Shown in pieces: positions 22,613-29,945 of a stretch of 64,000 bases of DNA (its first letter is position 1; each line of letters opens with the position of its first letter). The notes beneath the pieces were generated by a model, which worked only from the letters and a program-made list of their open reading frames with translations, was not told the origin of the DNA and did no database searches. Source of the DNA: Nocardioides massiliensis. GTDB lineage: Bacteria; Actinomycetota; Actinomycetes; Propionibacteriales; Nocardioidaceae. The DNA lies in NCBI RefSeq assembly GCF_030811215.1, contig NZ_JAUSQM010000001.1:3940001-4004000 (forward strand). The letters are read 5' to 3'. The translations under genes were made by a program, and so were the position numbers.

Positions 22613-22628
22613 AACACCCCGTCCCCAG

Positions 22629-22649
22629 TTGTCCACACAGTTGTCCACA
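22629..22649. promoter_or_regulatory. Two tandem DnaA boxes
   Basis: TTGTCCACA occurs at 22629-22637 and again at 22641-22649, in the same orientation and 12 bases apart (about one helical turn). This matches the high-GC actinobacterial DnaA-box consensus exactly in both copies. The region is intergenic, upstream of the PHP gene and 34-54 bases past the start of the palindrome. Confidence 0.7.
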
Positions 22650-22716
22650 GGCTGCGGATGAGTTCGTGAGATCGCGTTGACCGCGGCGGCGGTTCCCCCT
22701 AGCGTTCACGCACAGA

Positions 22717-22787
22717 AGAGGCCCCCGGTCACGGTGGTCGGCGTAGGCAAGGGGAAGGCCAGCGCCGGTCACAGGCAGGGGGCCTCT
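22717..22787. terminator. Long inverted repeat downstream of the enoyl-CoA hydratase gene
   Basis: AGAGGCCCCC at 22717-22726 pairs with GGGGGCCTCT at 22778-22787, with a 51-base loop that has internal structure and a repeated CCGGTCAC. It is 20 bases downstream of the minus-strand enoyl-CoA hydratase stop (22806) and is a candidate terminator. Together with the DnaA boxes and palindrome it fills the 324-base gap 22482-22805, in which I see no gene. Confidence 0.5.
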
Positions 22788-22805
22788 CCTTCTTCTCCCG
22801 CCTGG

Positions 22806-23624
22806 TCAGCGCCCGGTGAAGCGCGGCGCGCGCTTCTCGCGCACGGCCCGGATCCCCTCCTGCAGGTCGTCGGTCGCCATCGTCACCGGCTGCGCGAGCG
22901 CCTCCCACTGCAGCGCGGTCTCCAGGTCGGCGTGCCCGCCGCCGCGCAGCGCCAGCGTCGTGAGCCGCTGCGCGATCGGGGCGGTCGCGGCGATATCGCG
23001 GGCGATGGCGAGGACCTCGTCGAGGAAGCTCTCGCCGCCGAGCACCCGCGAGACCAGGCCCAGGCGCAGGGCCTCGTCGGCGTCGACGACCCGGCCGGTG
23101 ATCAGCAGCTCGCGCGCCTGCGCCGCACCCACGGCGTCGGGCAGTAGGAAGGTGCCGGCCATGCCCGGGTGCAGGCCGAGCTTCACGAACGGCGCCCCCA
23201 CCTTGGCGCCCGGAGCGGCGTACCGGATGTCGCAGGCCAGGGCCAGGCAGAGCCCGGCGCCGATCGCGGCGCCGTTGACCGCCGCGATGGTCGGGACCTC
23301 CAGCTTCGTGATCGACAGCCACGCGCGATAGAAGCCGAGCATCCGCGTGCGCAGCTCGTCGACCGTCGCGTCCGGCTCGCTGGCCAGCCACGCGGTGTCA
23401 CCCCCGGAGGTGAAGGCACTGCCCGCGCCGGTCACCACCGCGACCCGCACGCTCGCATCGCCCGCGAGCGACTCGACCGCCGCGACCCACGACTCGGTCA
23501 TCGCCGTGGTCATCGCGTTGCGCCGATCGGGGTCGTCGAGGGTGAGGACGACGACCCCGTCGTCGTGGCGCTCGACGCGCAGGTGGGGCAGGTCGGTCGG
23601 GTGCGCAGGAGTCGGGGTACTCAT
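22806..23624 (-). CDS. Enoyl-CoA hydratase/isomerase family protein
   Basis: A 272-residue crotonase-fold protein starting at ATG 23624. It binds acyl-CoA and would hydrate or isomerise a double bond in beta-oxidation or a related pathway. Visible signatures are AVVTGAGSAFTSGGD (oxyanion loop), TIAAVNGAAIGAGLCLALACDIRYAAPGAKVGAPFVKLGLHPG and a C-terminal helix ending REKRAPRFTGR. The 75 extra codons upstream in the open frame have no homology, so I use ATG 23624. Specificity cannot be told from the sequence. It stands alone on the minus strand, divergent from the zinc-ribbon gene. Confidence 0.9.
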   Translation of the reverse strand: MSTPTPAHPTDLPHLRVERHDDGVVVLTLDDPDRRNAMTTAMTESWVAAVESLAGDASVRVAVVTGAGSAFTSGGDTAWLASEPDATVDELRTRMLGFYRAWLSITKLEVPTIAAVNGAAIGAGLCLALACDIRYAAPGAKVGAPFVKLGLHPGMAGTFLLPDAVGAAQARELLITGRVVDADEALRLGLVSRVLGGESFLDEVLAIARDIAATAPIAQRLTTLALRGGGHADLETALQWEALAQPVTMATDDLQEGIRAVREKRAPRFTGR

Positions 23625-23847
23625 GGTCGGTGAGGCTAGTGCGTGGGTCGGAAACCGCGGCGCGACGCGGATTTCGACACGAAACCGCATCTCGCGCGAG
23701 AACGACCCAGACGGCGATCGTTGGCGTAGTGTGCCAATCGGTCGGCCGCCGTGCGGTCGGCCCCGGCGGGGCTTCCCCGAAGGCCCCCGCCGCGACGACC
23801 AGTTCCCCTCCAACCACGGCGGGGTGCACAACAGAAGGAGGGCCGTC

Positions 23848-24006
23848 ATGGCGGAGACCTGGAGCGGCGAGTTCTATTGCGTGAAGTGCAAGGAGAAGCG
23901 CGAGGCCGAGGGCGAGGTCCGCGTCAACGACAAGGGCACCAAGATGGCCAAGGCCGTCTGCCCCGTCTGCAGCACCAACCTCAACCGGATCCTCGGCAAG
24001 GCCTGA
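23848..24006 (+). CDS. Small zinc-ribbon protein (DUF5679)
   Basis: A 52-residue protein starting at ATG 23848 behind a strong AGAAGGAGGG ribosome site. It has two Cys-X2-Cys pairs, YCVKCKEKREAE and VCPVCSTNLNRIL, forming one zinc ribbon, and is highly charged between them. It matches DUF5679 as I recall. Function unknown; such small ribbons often bind nucleic acid or protein. A good terminator follows directly. Confidence 0.85.
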   Translation: MAETWSGEFYCVKCKEKREAEGEVRVNDKGTKMAKAVCPVCSTNLNRILGKA

Positions 24007-24053
24007 TCCTCAGCACCCGCACCACCGCATCACCCAGCACCACCACGAACAGG

Positions 24054-24084
24054 CGAAGGCCCCGGGCTTCCTCCGGGGTCTTCG
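24054..24084 (+). terminator. Intrinsic terminator
   Basis: CGAAGGCCCCGG and CCGGGGTCTTCG form a 12-bp stem (one G-T pair) with a seven-base loop, followed by TGCTTTCCCT. It ends the zinc-ribbon transcript. Confidence 0.75.
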
Positions 24085-24162
24085 TGCTTTCCCTGCTGAC
24101 CAGTCAGACGGCCCTGTGGATGACCGCCGCCGGACTCGGCCGCGTTCTGCGAGCCTGCCGCC

Positions 24163-25074
24163 ATGGCCACGCACGTCTCCGGTACGCCGCTGCTGCGTCC
24201 CGGCGCGCGGCTGCTGCGCCGCGACGCCGGCCACCTCCAGCTCGGCCTCGACCCCGACCACGCCGTCGTCGTGCCCGACACCCCCGAGCACCGCGCGCTG
24301 CTGACCGCCTGGAACCGCGGCGATCTGCGCGAGCTGCTCGCCACCCACCCGCTGGGCAGTCGACTGACGGAGGCCGGGCTGGTCGTGACCCTGCCCGACG
24401 CGCCCTTCGCCCGCGGGGATCGGTACGCCGCCGCGGCCCGGTTGCTGACTGGCGAGGCGAGCACCGGTGGGGTTCCGCCGATCGTGGTCGAGTCGTTCGG
24501 CAGCGAGCCGGGCGCCCGCCTGGCCGCACGGTTGACCGCGCTGCTCACCGACGCCGGCTGCCCGCCGCAGACGGATCAGGAGGGCAAGCAGGGCAAGGAG
24601 GGCAAGGACGCCGCGCCCGGGCTGATCGTGCTCGCCGGCGTCGGGCAGCCGACCCGCACCCGCCTGGACCCGTGGGCACGTGCGGGGGTGCCCCACCTCG
24701 CCGTACGCCTGGACGAGGGGGTGGCCACCGTCGGACCGTTCGTGGAGCCGGGCCGCACCGCCTGCCTGCGCTGCGTCGACGCCCACCACGGCGACGAGGA
24801 CCCGCGCTGGCCGCTGCTGGTCGAGCAGCGCGCCCGCCTCGACGGGTGCGACCGGCCCGACGGCGTACCCGAACCGGTCGACCCGGCGCTGGCCGCGATC
24901 GCCGCCGGCTGGGCCGTGCGCGACGTGCTCGCCTGGACCGCCGGACTGCGTCCCTCGACCTGGTCGGCGACCGTGCGGCTGGGGCCTGAGCACCCCGACC
25001 TGCGCACCCGTGCGTGGGCCCGGCATCCCGGTTGCGGCTGCGGCTGGGACCTGTCGGCAACAATGACAGGGTGA
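24163..25074 (+). CDS. E1-like (ThiF/TOMM-type) protein of unknown function
   Basis: A 303-residue soluble protein. The N-terminal half looks like a winged-helix leader-binding region (MATHVSGTPLLRPGARLLRRDAGHLQLGLDP...LLTAWNRGDL). The second half has a degenerate Rossmann/E1-like fold with FVEPGRTACLRCVDAHHGDEDP (CLRC) and a C-terminal CGCGW, likely one zinc site. Annotations of this type call it a 'TOMM precursor leader peptide-binding protein', but no precursor peptide or cyclodehydratase lies nearby. By position it corresponds to M. tuberculosis Rv3196. It overlaps the UbiB-type kinase gene by four bases (GTGA), so the two are coupled. A Gly/Lys-rich insert (EGKQGKEGKD) sits mid-protein. 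I do not assign a function. Confidence 0.75.
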   Translation: MATHVSGTPLLRPGARLLRRDAGHLQLGLDPDHAVVVPDTPEHRALLTAWNRGDLRELLATHPLGSRLTEAGLVVTLPDAPFARGDRYAAAARLLTGEASTGGVPPIVVESFGSEPGARLAARLTALLTDAGCPPQTDQEGKQGKEGKDAAPGLIVLAGVGQPTRTRLDPWARAGVPHLAVRLDEGVATVGPFVEPGRTACLRCVDAHHGDEDPRWPLLVEQRARLDGCDRPDGVPEPVDPALAAIAAGWAVRDVLAWTAGLRPSTWSATVRLGPEHPDLRTRAWARHPGCGCGWDLSATMTG

Positions 25075-26405
25075 GTGACCTCCCGCGCAAGGCAGTGGTC
25101 CGCACGGCCCGACTCGCCGGTCTGCCCCTGGGGTACGCCGGCCGCACCGCCGTCGGACTCGGACGGCGCCTGGGCGGCGCGCCCGCGGAGGCCGTCCTGA
25201 CCGAGGTCCAGCAGCGCACCGCCGAGCAGCTCTTCCGCACCCTGGGTGAGCTCAAGGGCGGCGCGATGAAGTTCGGCCAGGCGCTGTCGGTGATGGAGGC
25301 GGCTCTGCCCGAGGAGCTGGTCGGGCCCTACCGGGCCCAGCTCACCAAGCTGCAGGACTCCGCTCCCCCGATGTCGCTGGCGGCCGTCCACGTCGTGCTC
25401 ACCCGCGAGCTGGGCGGCGACTGGCGCGACCAGCTGGTCGAGCTCGAGGAGACGCCGTCGGCGTCCGCGTCGCTGGGGCAGGTCCACCGCGGGCGCTGGC
25501 ATGACGGCCGCGAGGTTGCGGTCAAGATCCAGTACCCCGGCGCCGACAAAGCCTTCACCTCCGACCTGCGCCAGGTGGCCCGTCTGGGGCGCACCTTCGG
25601 CACCCTGGTGCCGGGCCTCGACGTGAAGGCGCTCGTCGACGAGCTGCTGCTGCGCGCCGAGGAGGAGCTCGACTACCGGCTCGAGGCCGAGGCGCAGCAG
25701 GCGTTCGCGGAAGCGTTTCGCGACGACCCCGACTACACCGTGCCCGAGGTCGTGGCCTACTCCGATCGGGTGCTGGTCACCACGTGGATGGAGTCGACCG
25801 GCTCGCTGGCGCAGCTGATCGACACCGCTGATGAGGCCACGCGCGACCACTACGGCGAGCTCTACGCCCGGTTCCTCTTCGTCGGCCCTGCGCGCAGCGG
25901 GATGCTGCACGCCGACCCGCACCCCGGCAACTTCCGCATCCTCCCGACCGAGGACGGTACGCCCGGCGGGCTGGGCATCGTCGACTTCGGCGCGGTCGCC
26001 CGCCTGCCCGAGGGCGGGCTGCCCCCGGCGATGGGCAAGCTCCTGCGGATCGCCGCCCACGACGACTACGACCAACTTCTCGCCGAGCTGCGCACCGAGG
26101 GCTTCGTGAAGCCGTCGATCAAGGTCGATCCACAGGCGCTGCAGGACTACCTCGCGCCGTTCGTCGAGCCGACCAAGTACGAGGAGTTCACCTTCAGCCG
26201 TGACTGGCTGCGCAGCCAGTTCGACCGCGTCACCGACCCGCGCGAGGCCGGCTACACCCTGCAGCTCAAGCTCAACCTGCCCCCGGCGTACCTGCTGATC
26301 CACCGCACCGTGCTCGGCGCGGTCGGGGTGCTCTCACAGCTCGAGGCGACGCTGGCCTTCCGCGAGCTGCTCGAGACGCACCTGCCGGGCTTCGCCGAGG
26401 AGTAG
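25071..26405 (+). CDS. ABC1/UbiB-family atypical kinase
   Basis: A 444-residue protein starting at GTG 25071, overlapping the previous stop as GTGA. It shows the UbiB/ADCK hallmarks: the KGGAMKFGQALS motif (KxGQ type), an Ala-rich nucleotide loop in ETPSASASLGQVHRGRW, VAVKIQYPGAD with the catalytic Lys, the EEELDYRLEAEAQQAF ExD-type motif, GMLHADPHPGNF and GIVDFGAVARL (the metal-binding Asp). UbiB proteins phosphorylate or drive lipid-quinone handling. The substrate in actinobacteria, which make menaquinone, is unknown. The order matches Rv3197 of M. tuberculosis, with WhiB7 a few genes on. Confidence in the family is high, in the role low. Confidence 0.9.
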   Translation: MSDLPRKAVVRTARLAGLPLGYAGRTAVGLGRRLGGAPAEAVLTEVQQRTAEQLFRTLGELKGGAMKFGQALSVMEAALPEELVGPYRAQLTKLQDSAPPMSLAAVHVVLTRELGGDWRDQLVELEETPSASASLGQVHRGRWHDGREVAVKIQYPGADKAFTSDLRQVARLGRTFGTLVPGLDVKALVDELLLRAEEELDYRLEAEAQQAFAEAFRDDPDYTVPEVVAYSDRVLVTTWMESTGSLAQLIDTADEATRDHYGELYARFLFVGPARSGMLHADPHPGNFRILPTEDGTPGGLGIVDFGAVARLPEGGLPPAMGKLLRIAAHDDYDQLLAELRTEGFVKPSIKVDPQALQDYLAPFVEPTKYEEFTFSRDWLRSQFDRVTDPREAGYTLQLKLNLPPAYLLIHRTVLGAVGVLSQLEATLAFRELLETHLPGFAEE

Positions 26406-26416
26406 CGCGGCGCGGC

Positions 26417-26584
26417 TCACCAGAAGTCGGAGTCGAGCTTGGCCTCCATCGCGCGCAGGTGCTCGCGCGAGCAGCTGTCGCAGAACCGGCGCAGCCGATC
26501 GCCCTCGACGGCGGCGGTCCACGTCAGCGGCGGGTCACCGGGCACCGTCGTCCCGCAGAAGTCGCAGGTGGTGGAACTCGCCAT
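26417..26584 (-). CDS. Small two-CxxC zinc-finger protein, hypothetical
   Basis: A 55-residue ORF starting at ATG 26584, too short for most automatic callers. It reads MASSTTCDFCGTTVPGDPPL and ends EAKLDSDFW. Cys pairs are CDFC and CDSC, a plausible zinc ribbon, and the middle (TWTAAVEGDRLRRFCDSC) fits a short beta-ribbon. It is convergent with the kinase gene, with 11 bases between the stops. Codon use is the same high GC3 pattern as its neighbours. Not recognised beyond the zinc-ribbon type. Confidence 0.65.
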   Translation of the reverse strand: MASSTTCDFCGTTVPGDPPLTWTAAVEGDRLRRFCDSCSREHLRAMEAKLDSDFW

Positions 26585-26736
26585 CGCTTCAGGCTAGCCC
26601 GGAGTCGCCAGTGGATCGGGGTGGACGGGTCGACCGCTGACGCCCAGGAGCAAGTCGATCCCGCGCGCGGCGACCTCACGACCGTGGCCCCAGACCTCTC
26701 CCGCCATCGGACGCCCCACCGGCCTCGCCACCGGCC

Positions 26737-27381
26737 TCACCCGATCCGGTCGGCCAACGTGGCCACGCCCGGGCCCTCGAGCTGCTCGACATAGGCGCGT
26801 CGCCCCGCCATCGCCATCACCAGTGCGAGCGTCGTCCCGGCGACCTCGGGTCCCTCACCGGTAGCGAAGGGGCCGTCGGTCGCGCGCAGCCGGAGCCCCT
26901 TGGTCGCCGATCGGCTCGAGACGGTGAAGTCCCGGGCGGCGTAGAAGCGCGCGACCGCAGTCAGCGCATTGAGATCGGGCTCCGCCTCGATGCCCAGCGG
27001 GTGACGGATGTCCTCCCCGTGCACGAGCACCTCGCCGAGGTACGCCGCGGTGTCGCGGGTCGGTGCCACGGTGGAGTGGACGACCGCCTCGAAGCGGCGC
27101 AGGGTCTCGGCCGGGGTCGCGCCGAGGTGCTCGCGCAGGCGCCGCTCGTTGTGCACCGCGGGGCGGAAGCCGGCCGCGACGATGCTGCGCAGCCAGCGCC
27201 ACTGCCCGACGCTCGCTGCCGCCGTGAGGTGGGCGACGACATGCTCGACGTCCCAGTCGTCGCACAGCGACGGCGTCCGCCACTGCGCCTCCGACAGCGT
27301 CGCCAGGTCCTCAGCGAGGCTGCGCCGGGCGGCGTGCACGGCGGGCCACAGCTCCTCGGAGGGAAGCAGGTCACGAGTCAT
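26737..27381 (-). CDS. Mycothiol-dependent maleylpyruvate isomerase-like (DinB-fold) protein
   Basis: A 214-residue protein starting at ATG 27381. The N-terminal 150 residues are the MDMPI/DinB-type four-helix bundle: CDDWDVEHVVAHLTAAASVG carries the Asp and His typical of the metal site, and YLGEVLVHGEDIRHPLG gives the third His motif. A short C-terminal domain follows. Family members use mycothiol in isomerisation or thiol transfer; the substrate here is unknown. It overlaps the end of the acyltransferase gene by 11 bases. No binding partner is visible nearby. Confidence 0.85.
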   Translation of the reverse strand: MTRDLLPSEELWPAVHAARRSLAEDLATLSEAQWRTPSLCDDWDVEHVVAHLTAAASVGQWRWLRSIVAAGFRPAVHNERRLREHLGATPAETLRRFEAVVHSTVAPTRDTAAYLGEVLVHGEDIRHPLGIEAEPDLNALTAVARFYAARDFTVSSRSATKGLRLRATDGPFATGEGPEVAGTTLALVMAMAGRRAYVEQLEGPGVATLADRIG

Positions 27382-28117
27382 GGGCAACCCTTGCGCGTCG
27401 CAGGCCGCGGATCACGAGCTCGTCGTGGGACCACACCGGGCGTACGTCGCCCCCGTTGCCGACCCAGCCCACGCCGGGCTCGAGGCGCCGGATCAGCTTG
27501 GCCGGCACTCCTCCGACGACTGCGTGGTCGTCGATCGTGCCGCGCACGACCGAGCCGGCCGCGACCACGACGTTGCGGCCGATCGTGGTGCCCGGCAGGA
27601 TGATCGCGCCGTGCCCGATCCAGGAGCCGGAGCCGATGCGCACCGGCTGGTGGTCGCCGAGCTGCTCGCCGATCGGGCTCTCGGGATCCTGGTAGCCGTG
27701 GCTGGCGTCGGAGACGAAGACCGACTGGCCGAACCAGACCGCGTCGCCGATCTCGATCGAGGAGTGCGCGGTGAGGCTGACGCGCGCGCCGAGCACGCAC
27801 CGGTCGCCGATCACGAGGCCGCGCTCGGGGAGCTGCGTGGCCGTCGGCCCGTAGCCGACGCTGAGCGTCGCGTTGCGCCCGATGAGCGTGCCGGCGCCGA
27901 TGTGGATCGAGCCGACGTTCATCAAGGTCGCGTGCGGGAACCCGATGCAGCTGCCCGGCCCGAGGGCACCGAATCGGCTTGCGGCCGCGGTGCCAGGAAC
28001 GATCTCGCCGGCCCGGTCGACCCAGTGCCACGCCCGCTGGACGATCCGGTTGGCCAGGCGCTTGCGCCACGAGGCGTCGACGGCCCGGCTCGGGGGCGGC
28101 TGCGTGGGTACGCTCAC
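27371..28117 (-). CDS. Acyltransferase, left-handed beta-helix (hexapeptide) family
   Basis: A 248-residue protein. The first 45 residues are helical. The rest is a hexapeptide-repeat beta-helix of the LbetaH acetyl/acyltransferase type: GSIHIGAGTLIGRNATLSVG, GLVIGDRCVLGARVSLTAHSSIEIGD, then VRIGSGSWIGHGAIILPGTTIGRNVVVAAGSVVRGTIDDHAVVGGVPAKLIRRL. The invariant His of the active site is likely in DASHGYQD or GHGAI. It probably acetylates a sugar or lipid in the envelope. It ends with a basic tail, and a terminator lies upstream of its start, divided from a small gene. The start codon is the first in the frame. Confidence 0.85.
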   Translation of the reverse strand: MSVPTQPPPSRAVDASWRKRLANRIVQRAWHWVDRAGEIVPGTAAASRFGALGPGSCIGFPHATLMNVGSIHIGAGTLIGRNATLSVGYGPTATQLPERGLVIGDRCVLGARVSLTAHSSIEIGDAVWFGQSVFVSDASHGYQDPESPIGEQLGDHQPVRIGSGSWIGHGAIILPGTTIGRNVVVAAGSVVRGTIDDHAVVGGVPAKLIRRLEPGVGWVGNGGDVRPVWSHDELVIRGLRRARVAHDS

Positions 28118-28136
28118 GGGCGCTGACAGTAGCGCC

Positions 28137-28165
28137 AGCCCCGGAAGCGTGGGGCTTCCGGGGCT
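28137..28165. terminator. Strong hairpin between acyltransferase and small gene
   Basis: AGCCCCGGAAGC at 28137-28148 and GCTTCCGGGGCT at 28154-28165 form a perfect 12-bp stem with a five-base loop. It lies downstream of the minus-strand small gene (stop 28212) and upstream of the acyltransferase. It is a candidate terminator on either strand, although T residues are few. Confidence 0.7.
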
Positions 28166-28211
28166 GACGGGTCGGGCGGATTCAGCGGGTCCTTCTGCGC
28201 CGAGAGCTGAC

Positions 28212-28376
28212 CTACAACTGTCGGGCGATGGCCAGCCGTGCCTGCTGGGCGGCGCGCTCGGCCTTGCGGGCGGCCTTGCGAGCGGTCTTCGCCTGGCGCA
28301 CCAACATGTGCGTGTGGGCGGCCTCCAGCCGCTCGTGCTGTTGAGCGCGAGCGAGTTCTTCGTTCATGAGATACAT
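28212..28376 (-). CDS. Small basic helical protein
   Basis: A 54-residue protein starting at ATG 28376 behind AGGAGA. It reads MYLMNEELARAQQHERLEAA then a Lys/Arg/Ala-rich helix (KTARKAARKAERAAQQ). Such short proteins are common in actinobacteria and I recall the YxxNELxRAR type start, but no function is known. Lies 71 bases downstream of whiB7 on the same strand, so it may be part of that transcript. Confidence 0.7.
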   Translation of the reverse strand: MYLMNEELARAQQHERLEAAHTHMLVRQAKTARKAARKAERAAQQARLAIARQL

Positions 28377-28447
28377 GAGGATTCTCCTGGGCTTCAAAGC
28401 GTTCTTGGTCATGTGATCGGTCTTCTCTGTGGGTGTGCCGGTGAGCG

Positions 28448-28750
28448 TCAGGCCGCGACCGGGTTCTTGCGCGGACGGCCGCGGGGACGCTTGCGGGGGA
28501 TCACCACTCCTTGGAGGAACAGCTCACCGCCCCACACGCCCCAGGGCTCGCGGCGCTCGAGCGCTCCGGCCAGGCACTCGGCCCGGACCGGGCAGTCCAG
28601 GCACAGCGCCTTCGCGGTCTCGACGTCCGCCGGCGACTCGGCGAAGAACAGCTCCGCGTCAGCTGCCCGGCAGGGCAGCTCTCCCGGCTCACCTGCACCC
28701 AACCCGTGGGTCGCGGTGGCGACCGGCGGGGTGAGGACGCTGATGGTCAT
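28448..28750 (-). CDS. whiB7: WhiB7 transcriptional regulator
   Basis: A 100-residue WhiB protein starting at ATG 28750 behind a GAGGAGG site. The four Fe-S ligands are Cys 27, 50, 53 and 59 (in LPCRAAD and ALCLDCPVRAEC). GVWGGE at 71-76 is the sigma-contact turn. The C-terminus RKRPRGRPRKN is an AT-hook, the feature that marks WhiB7 among WhiB proteins. WhiB7 with SigA activates resistance genes after ribosome-targeting antibiotics. The order UbiB kinase, WhiB7, UvrD2 is as in mycobacteria. Regulation is visible as an upstream leader ORF, an attenuator hairpin and an AT-rich -35 region. A few genes are nearby but the WhiB7 regulon itself is not in the window. Confidence 0.93.
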   Translation of the reverse strand: MTISVLTPPVATATHGLGAGEPGELPCRAADAELFFAESPADVETAKALCLDCPVRAECLAGALERREPWGVWGGELFLQGVVIPRKRPRGRPRKNPVAA

Positions 28751-28814
28751 GCGTCGCACCTCCTCGTGCGTGATCTCGTGTGGTGGTGGTCGATCTGGGT
28801 CCGAGAAACACGAA

Positions 28815-28846
28815 GGCCGCGGATCCCGGATTCGGGTTCCGCGGCC
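28815..28846 (-). terminator. Attenuator hairpin in the whiB7 leader
   Basis: On the minus strand the stem GGCCGCGG-AA-CCCG pairs with CGGG-AT-CCGCGGCC, and the transcript then reads TTCGTGTTTCTCGG, moderately T-rich. It lies between the leader ORF stop (28869) and whiB7 (28750). This is the usual position of the intrinsic attenuator of whiB7 genes. Translation or stalling in the leader would be expected to change its folding. Confidence 0.8.
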
Positions 28847-28868
28847 TGGAGGTCGCCTGCTGGTGGTG

Positions 28869-29039
28869 TCACCAGTCAGGTGGGCTCCAGGCAGAGGTCC
28901 CCGAGGTCGCTCCCGTGATGTCGAGAGCATCGATGTGGCGCAGACGCGCAGCAGACACAGCGGTCCCCTGGATGCACGCCGGTGCGGACATGCCAAAGGC
29001 CGGCTTGCTGCCGGTAAGCCACGTGGTCGTGGTGAACAT
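28869..29039 (-). CDS. whiB7 upstream leader ORF, 56 codons
   Basis: It starts at ATG 29039 with GGAGG seven bases upstream and ends with TGA at 28871-28869, 22 bases before the attenuator stem. It encodes MFTTTTWLTGSKPAF and ends ITGATSGTSAWSPPDW. Known whiB7 genes have a small upstream ORF whose slow translation under antibiotics lets transcription pass the attenuator. This ORF has the right position, ribosome site and size. It is in a different frame from whiB7. The peptide is rich in Thr, Ser and Ala and contains several Trp, with no domain. It is not annotated by standard thresholds. Confidence 0.75.
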   Translation of the reverse strand: MFTTTTWLTGSKPAFGMSAPACIQGTAVSAARLRHIDALDITGATSGTSAWSPPDW

Positions 29040-29116
29040 CTCCGCACCTCCTTCTGGTTCTTCGAGCGCCGGTCGTGCCAGGACCGTGATGCGCGGGCTG
29101 TTAAGGACTGAGCGAG

Positions 29117-29151
29117 AACCTATCGCTCTCGGCGCGTCAGTGCCAAGTCAA
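29117..29151 (-). promoter_or_regulatory. Candidate whiB7 promoter with AT-rich upstream flank
   Basis: Read on the minus strand: GAAATTGAC then TTGGCA (-35, 29146-29141), 18 bases, then TAGGTT (-10, 29122-29117). The AT-rich run directly upstream of the -35 stands out in this GC-rich genome and is what the WhiB7 AT-hook is known to bind, so autoregulation is likely. The 5' UTR would be about 360 bases. Confidence 0.6.
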
Positions 29152-29202
29152 TTTCTGGTCCTTACATCGCAAGTTTTCTGCCAACCCGATCGCGGCTCTC
29201 GT

Positions 29203-29844
29203 TCAGCCCAGCGCGAGCTTGATCGCGATGGCGATCATCGTCGCCGCGATCAGCACCTCGAGCACCTGCCATGCGCGCGGTCGGGCGAGCGCAGGCGCGA
29301 GCAGCCGCGCGCCGTACCCGAGTCCGGAGAACCAGACCAGGCTCGCCGTCACCGCACCGATCGCGAACCACCACCGCCCGTCGAGGCCACCGGGGTCGGC
29401 GCCCGCGCTGTGGGTGGCGGCGATGGAGCCGATGAGGAGCACCGTGTCGAGGTAGACGTGCGGGTTCAGCCAGGTCAGTGCGGCCGCACGGCCGAGGACG
29501 GTCCGGCGCGACTCCGCGCGCGCCGCGGCGACGCCGTCGGCACCGAGGGCTTCGGGACGGAAGGCGCGGCGCAGCGACCCGGCGGCGTACCAGAGGAGGA
29601 AGGCCACCCCGAGCCAGCGCACGACGTCGACGAGCCAGCCGGCGCGGTCGACGAGCGCCCCGAGCCCGCCGACACCGGCAACGATCAGCACGGCGTCGGA
29701 TACGGCACACAGCGCGACCACCGCGCCGACGTGGTGGCGCGCCAGTCCCTGACGCAGGACGAAGGCGTTCTGCGCGCCGATCGCGATGATCAGCGAACCG
29801 CCGGTCAGGAAGCCGGCCAGAGCGGGGGTCAGGGCGGTGAGCAC
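29203..29844 (-). CDS. LysE/ArgO-type amino acid exporter
   Basis: A 213-residue membrane protein starting at GTG 29844, with six predicted spans. It has the family N-terminus GFLTGGSLIIAIGAQNAFVLRQGLARHHVG (GAQNAF) and the second-half motif ALTWLNPHVYLDTVLLIGS, which has the conserved NPH and D. Members export lysine, arginine or similar basic amino acids. It is divergent from a LysG/ArgP-type regulator, the standard exporter-regulator pair. The specific amino acid is not decidable from sequence alone. Confidence 0.92.
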   Translation of the reverse strand: MLTALTPALAGFLTGGSLIIAIGAQNAFVLRQGLARHHVGAVVALCAVSDAVLIVAGVGGLGALVDRAGWLVDVVRWLGVAFLLWYAAGSLRRAFRPEALGADGVAAARAESRRTVLGRAAALTWLNPHVYLDTVLLIGSIAATHSAGADPGGLDGRWWFAIGAVTASLVWFSGLGYGARLLAPALARPRAWQVLEVLIAATMIAIAIKLALG

Positions 29845-29899
29845 CGTCGGAACCTAACCGCGCGAGACTCCATCACACCAACGAAACTTCCTACACATC

Positions 29900-29916
29900 A
29901 TGAAGCATGGCTTCAT
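29900..29916. promoter_or_regulatory. Inverted-repeat operator in the lysE-lysG gap
   Basis: ATGAAGCATGGCTTCAT is a near-perfect dyad (arms ATGAAGC and GCTTCAT). It lies centrally in the 100-base gap between the exporter and its LysR-type regulator and starts about 30 bases before the regulator start chosen here. It is the best candidate site for LysG binding. Confidence 0.55.
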
Positions 29917-29945
29917 CACGGCCCGATCGCTGCTTGACTGGCCCG

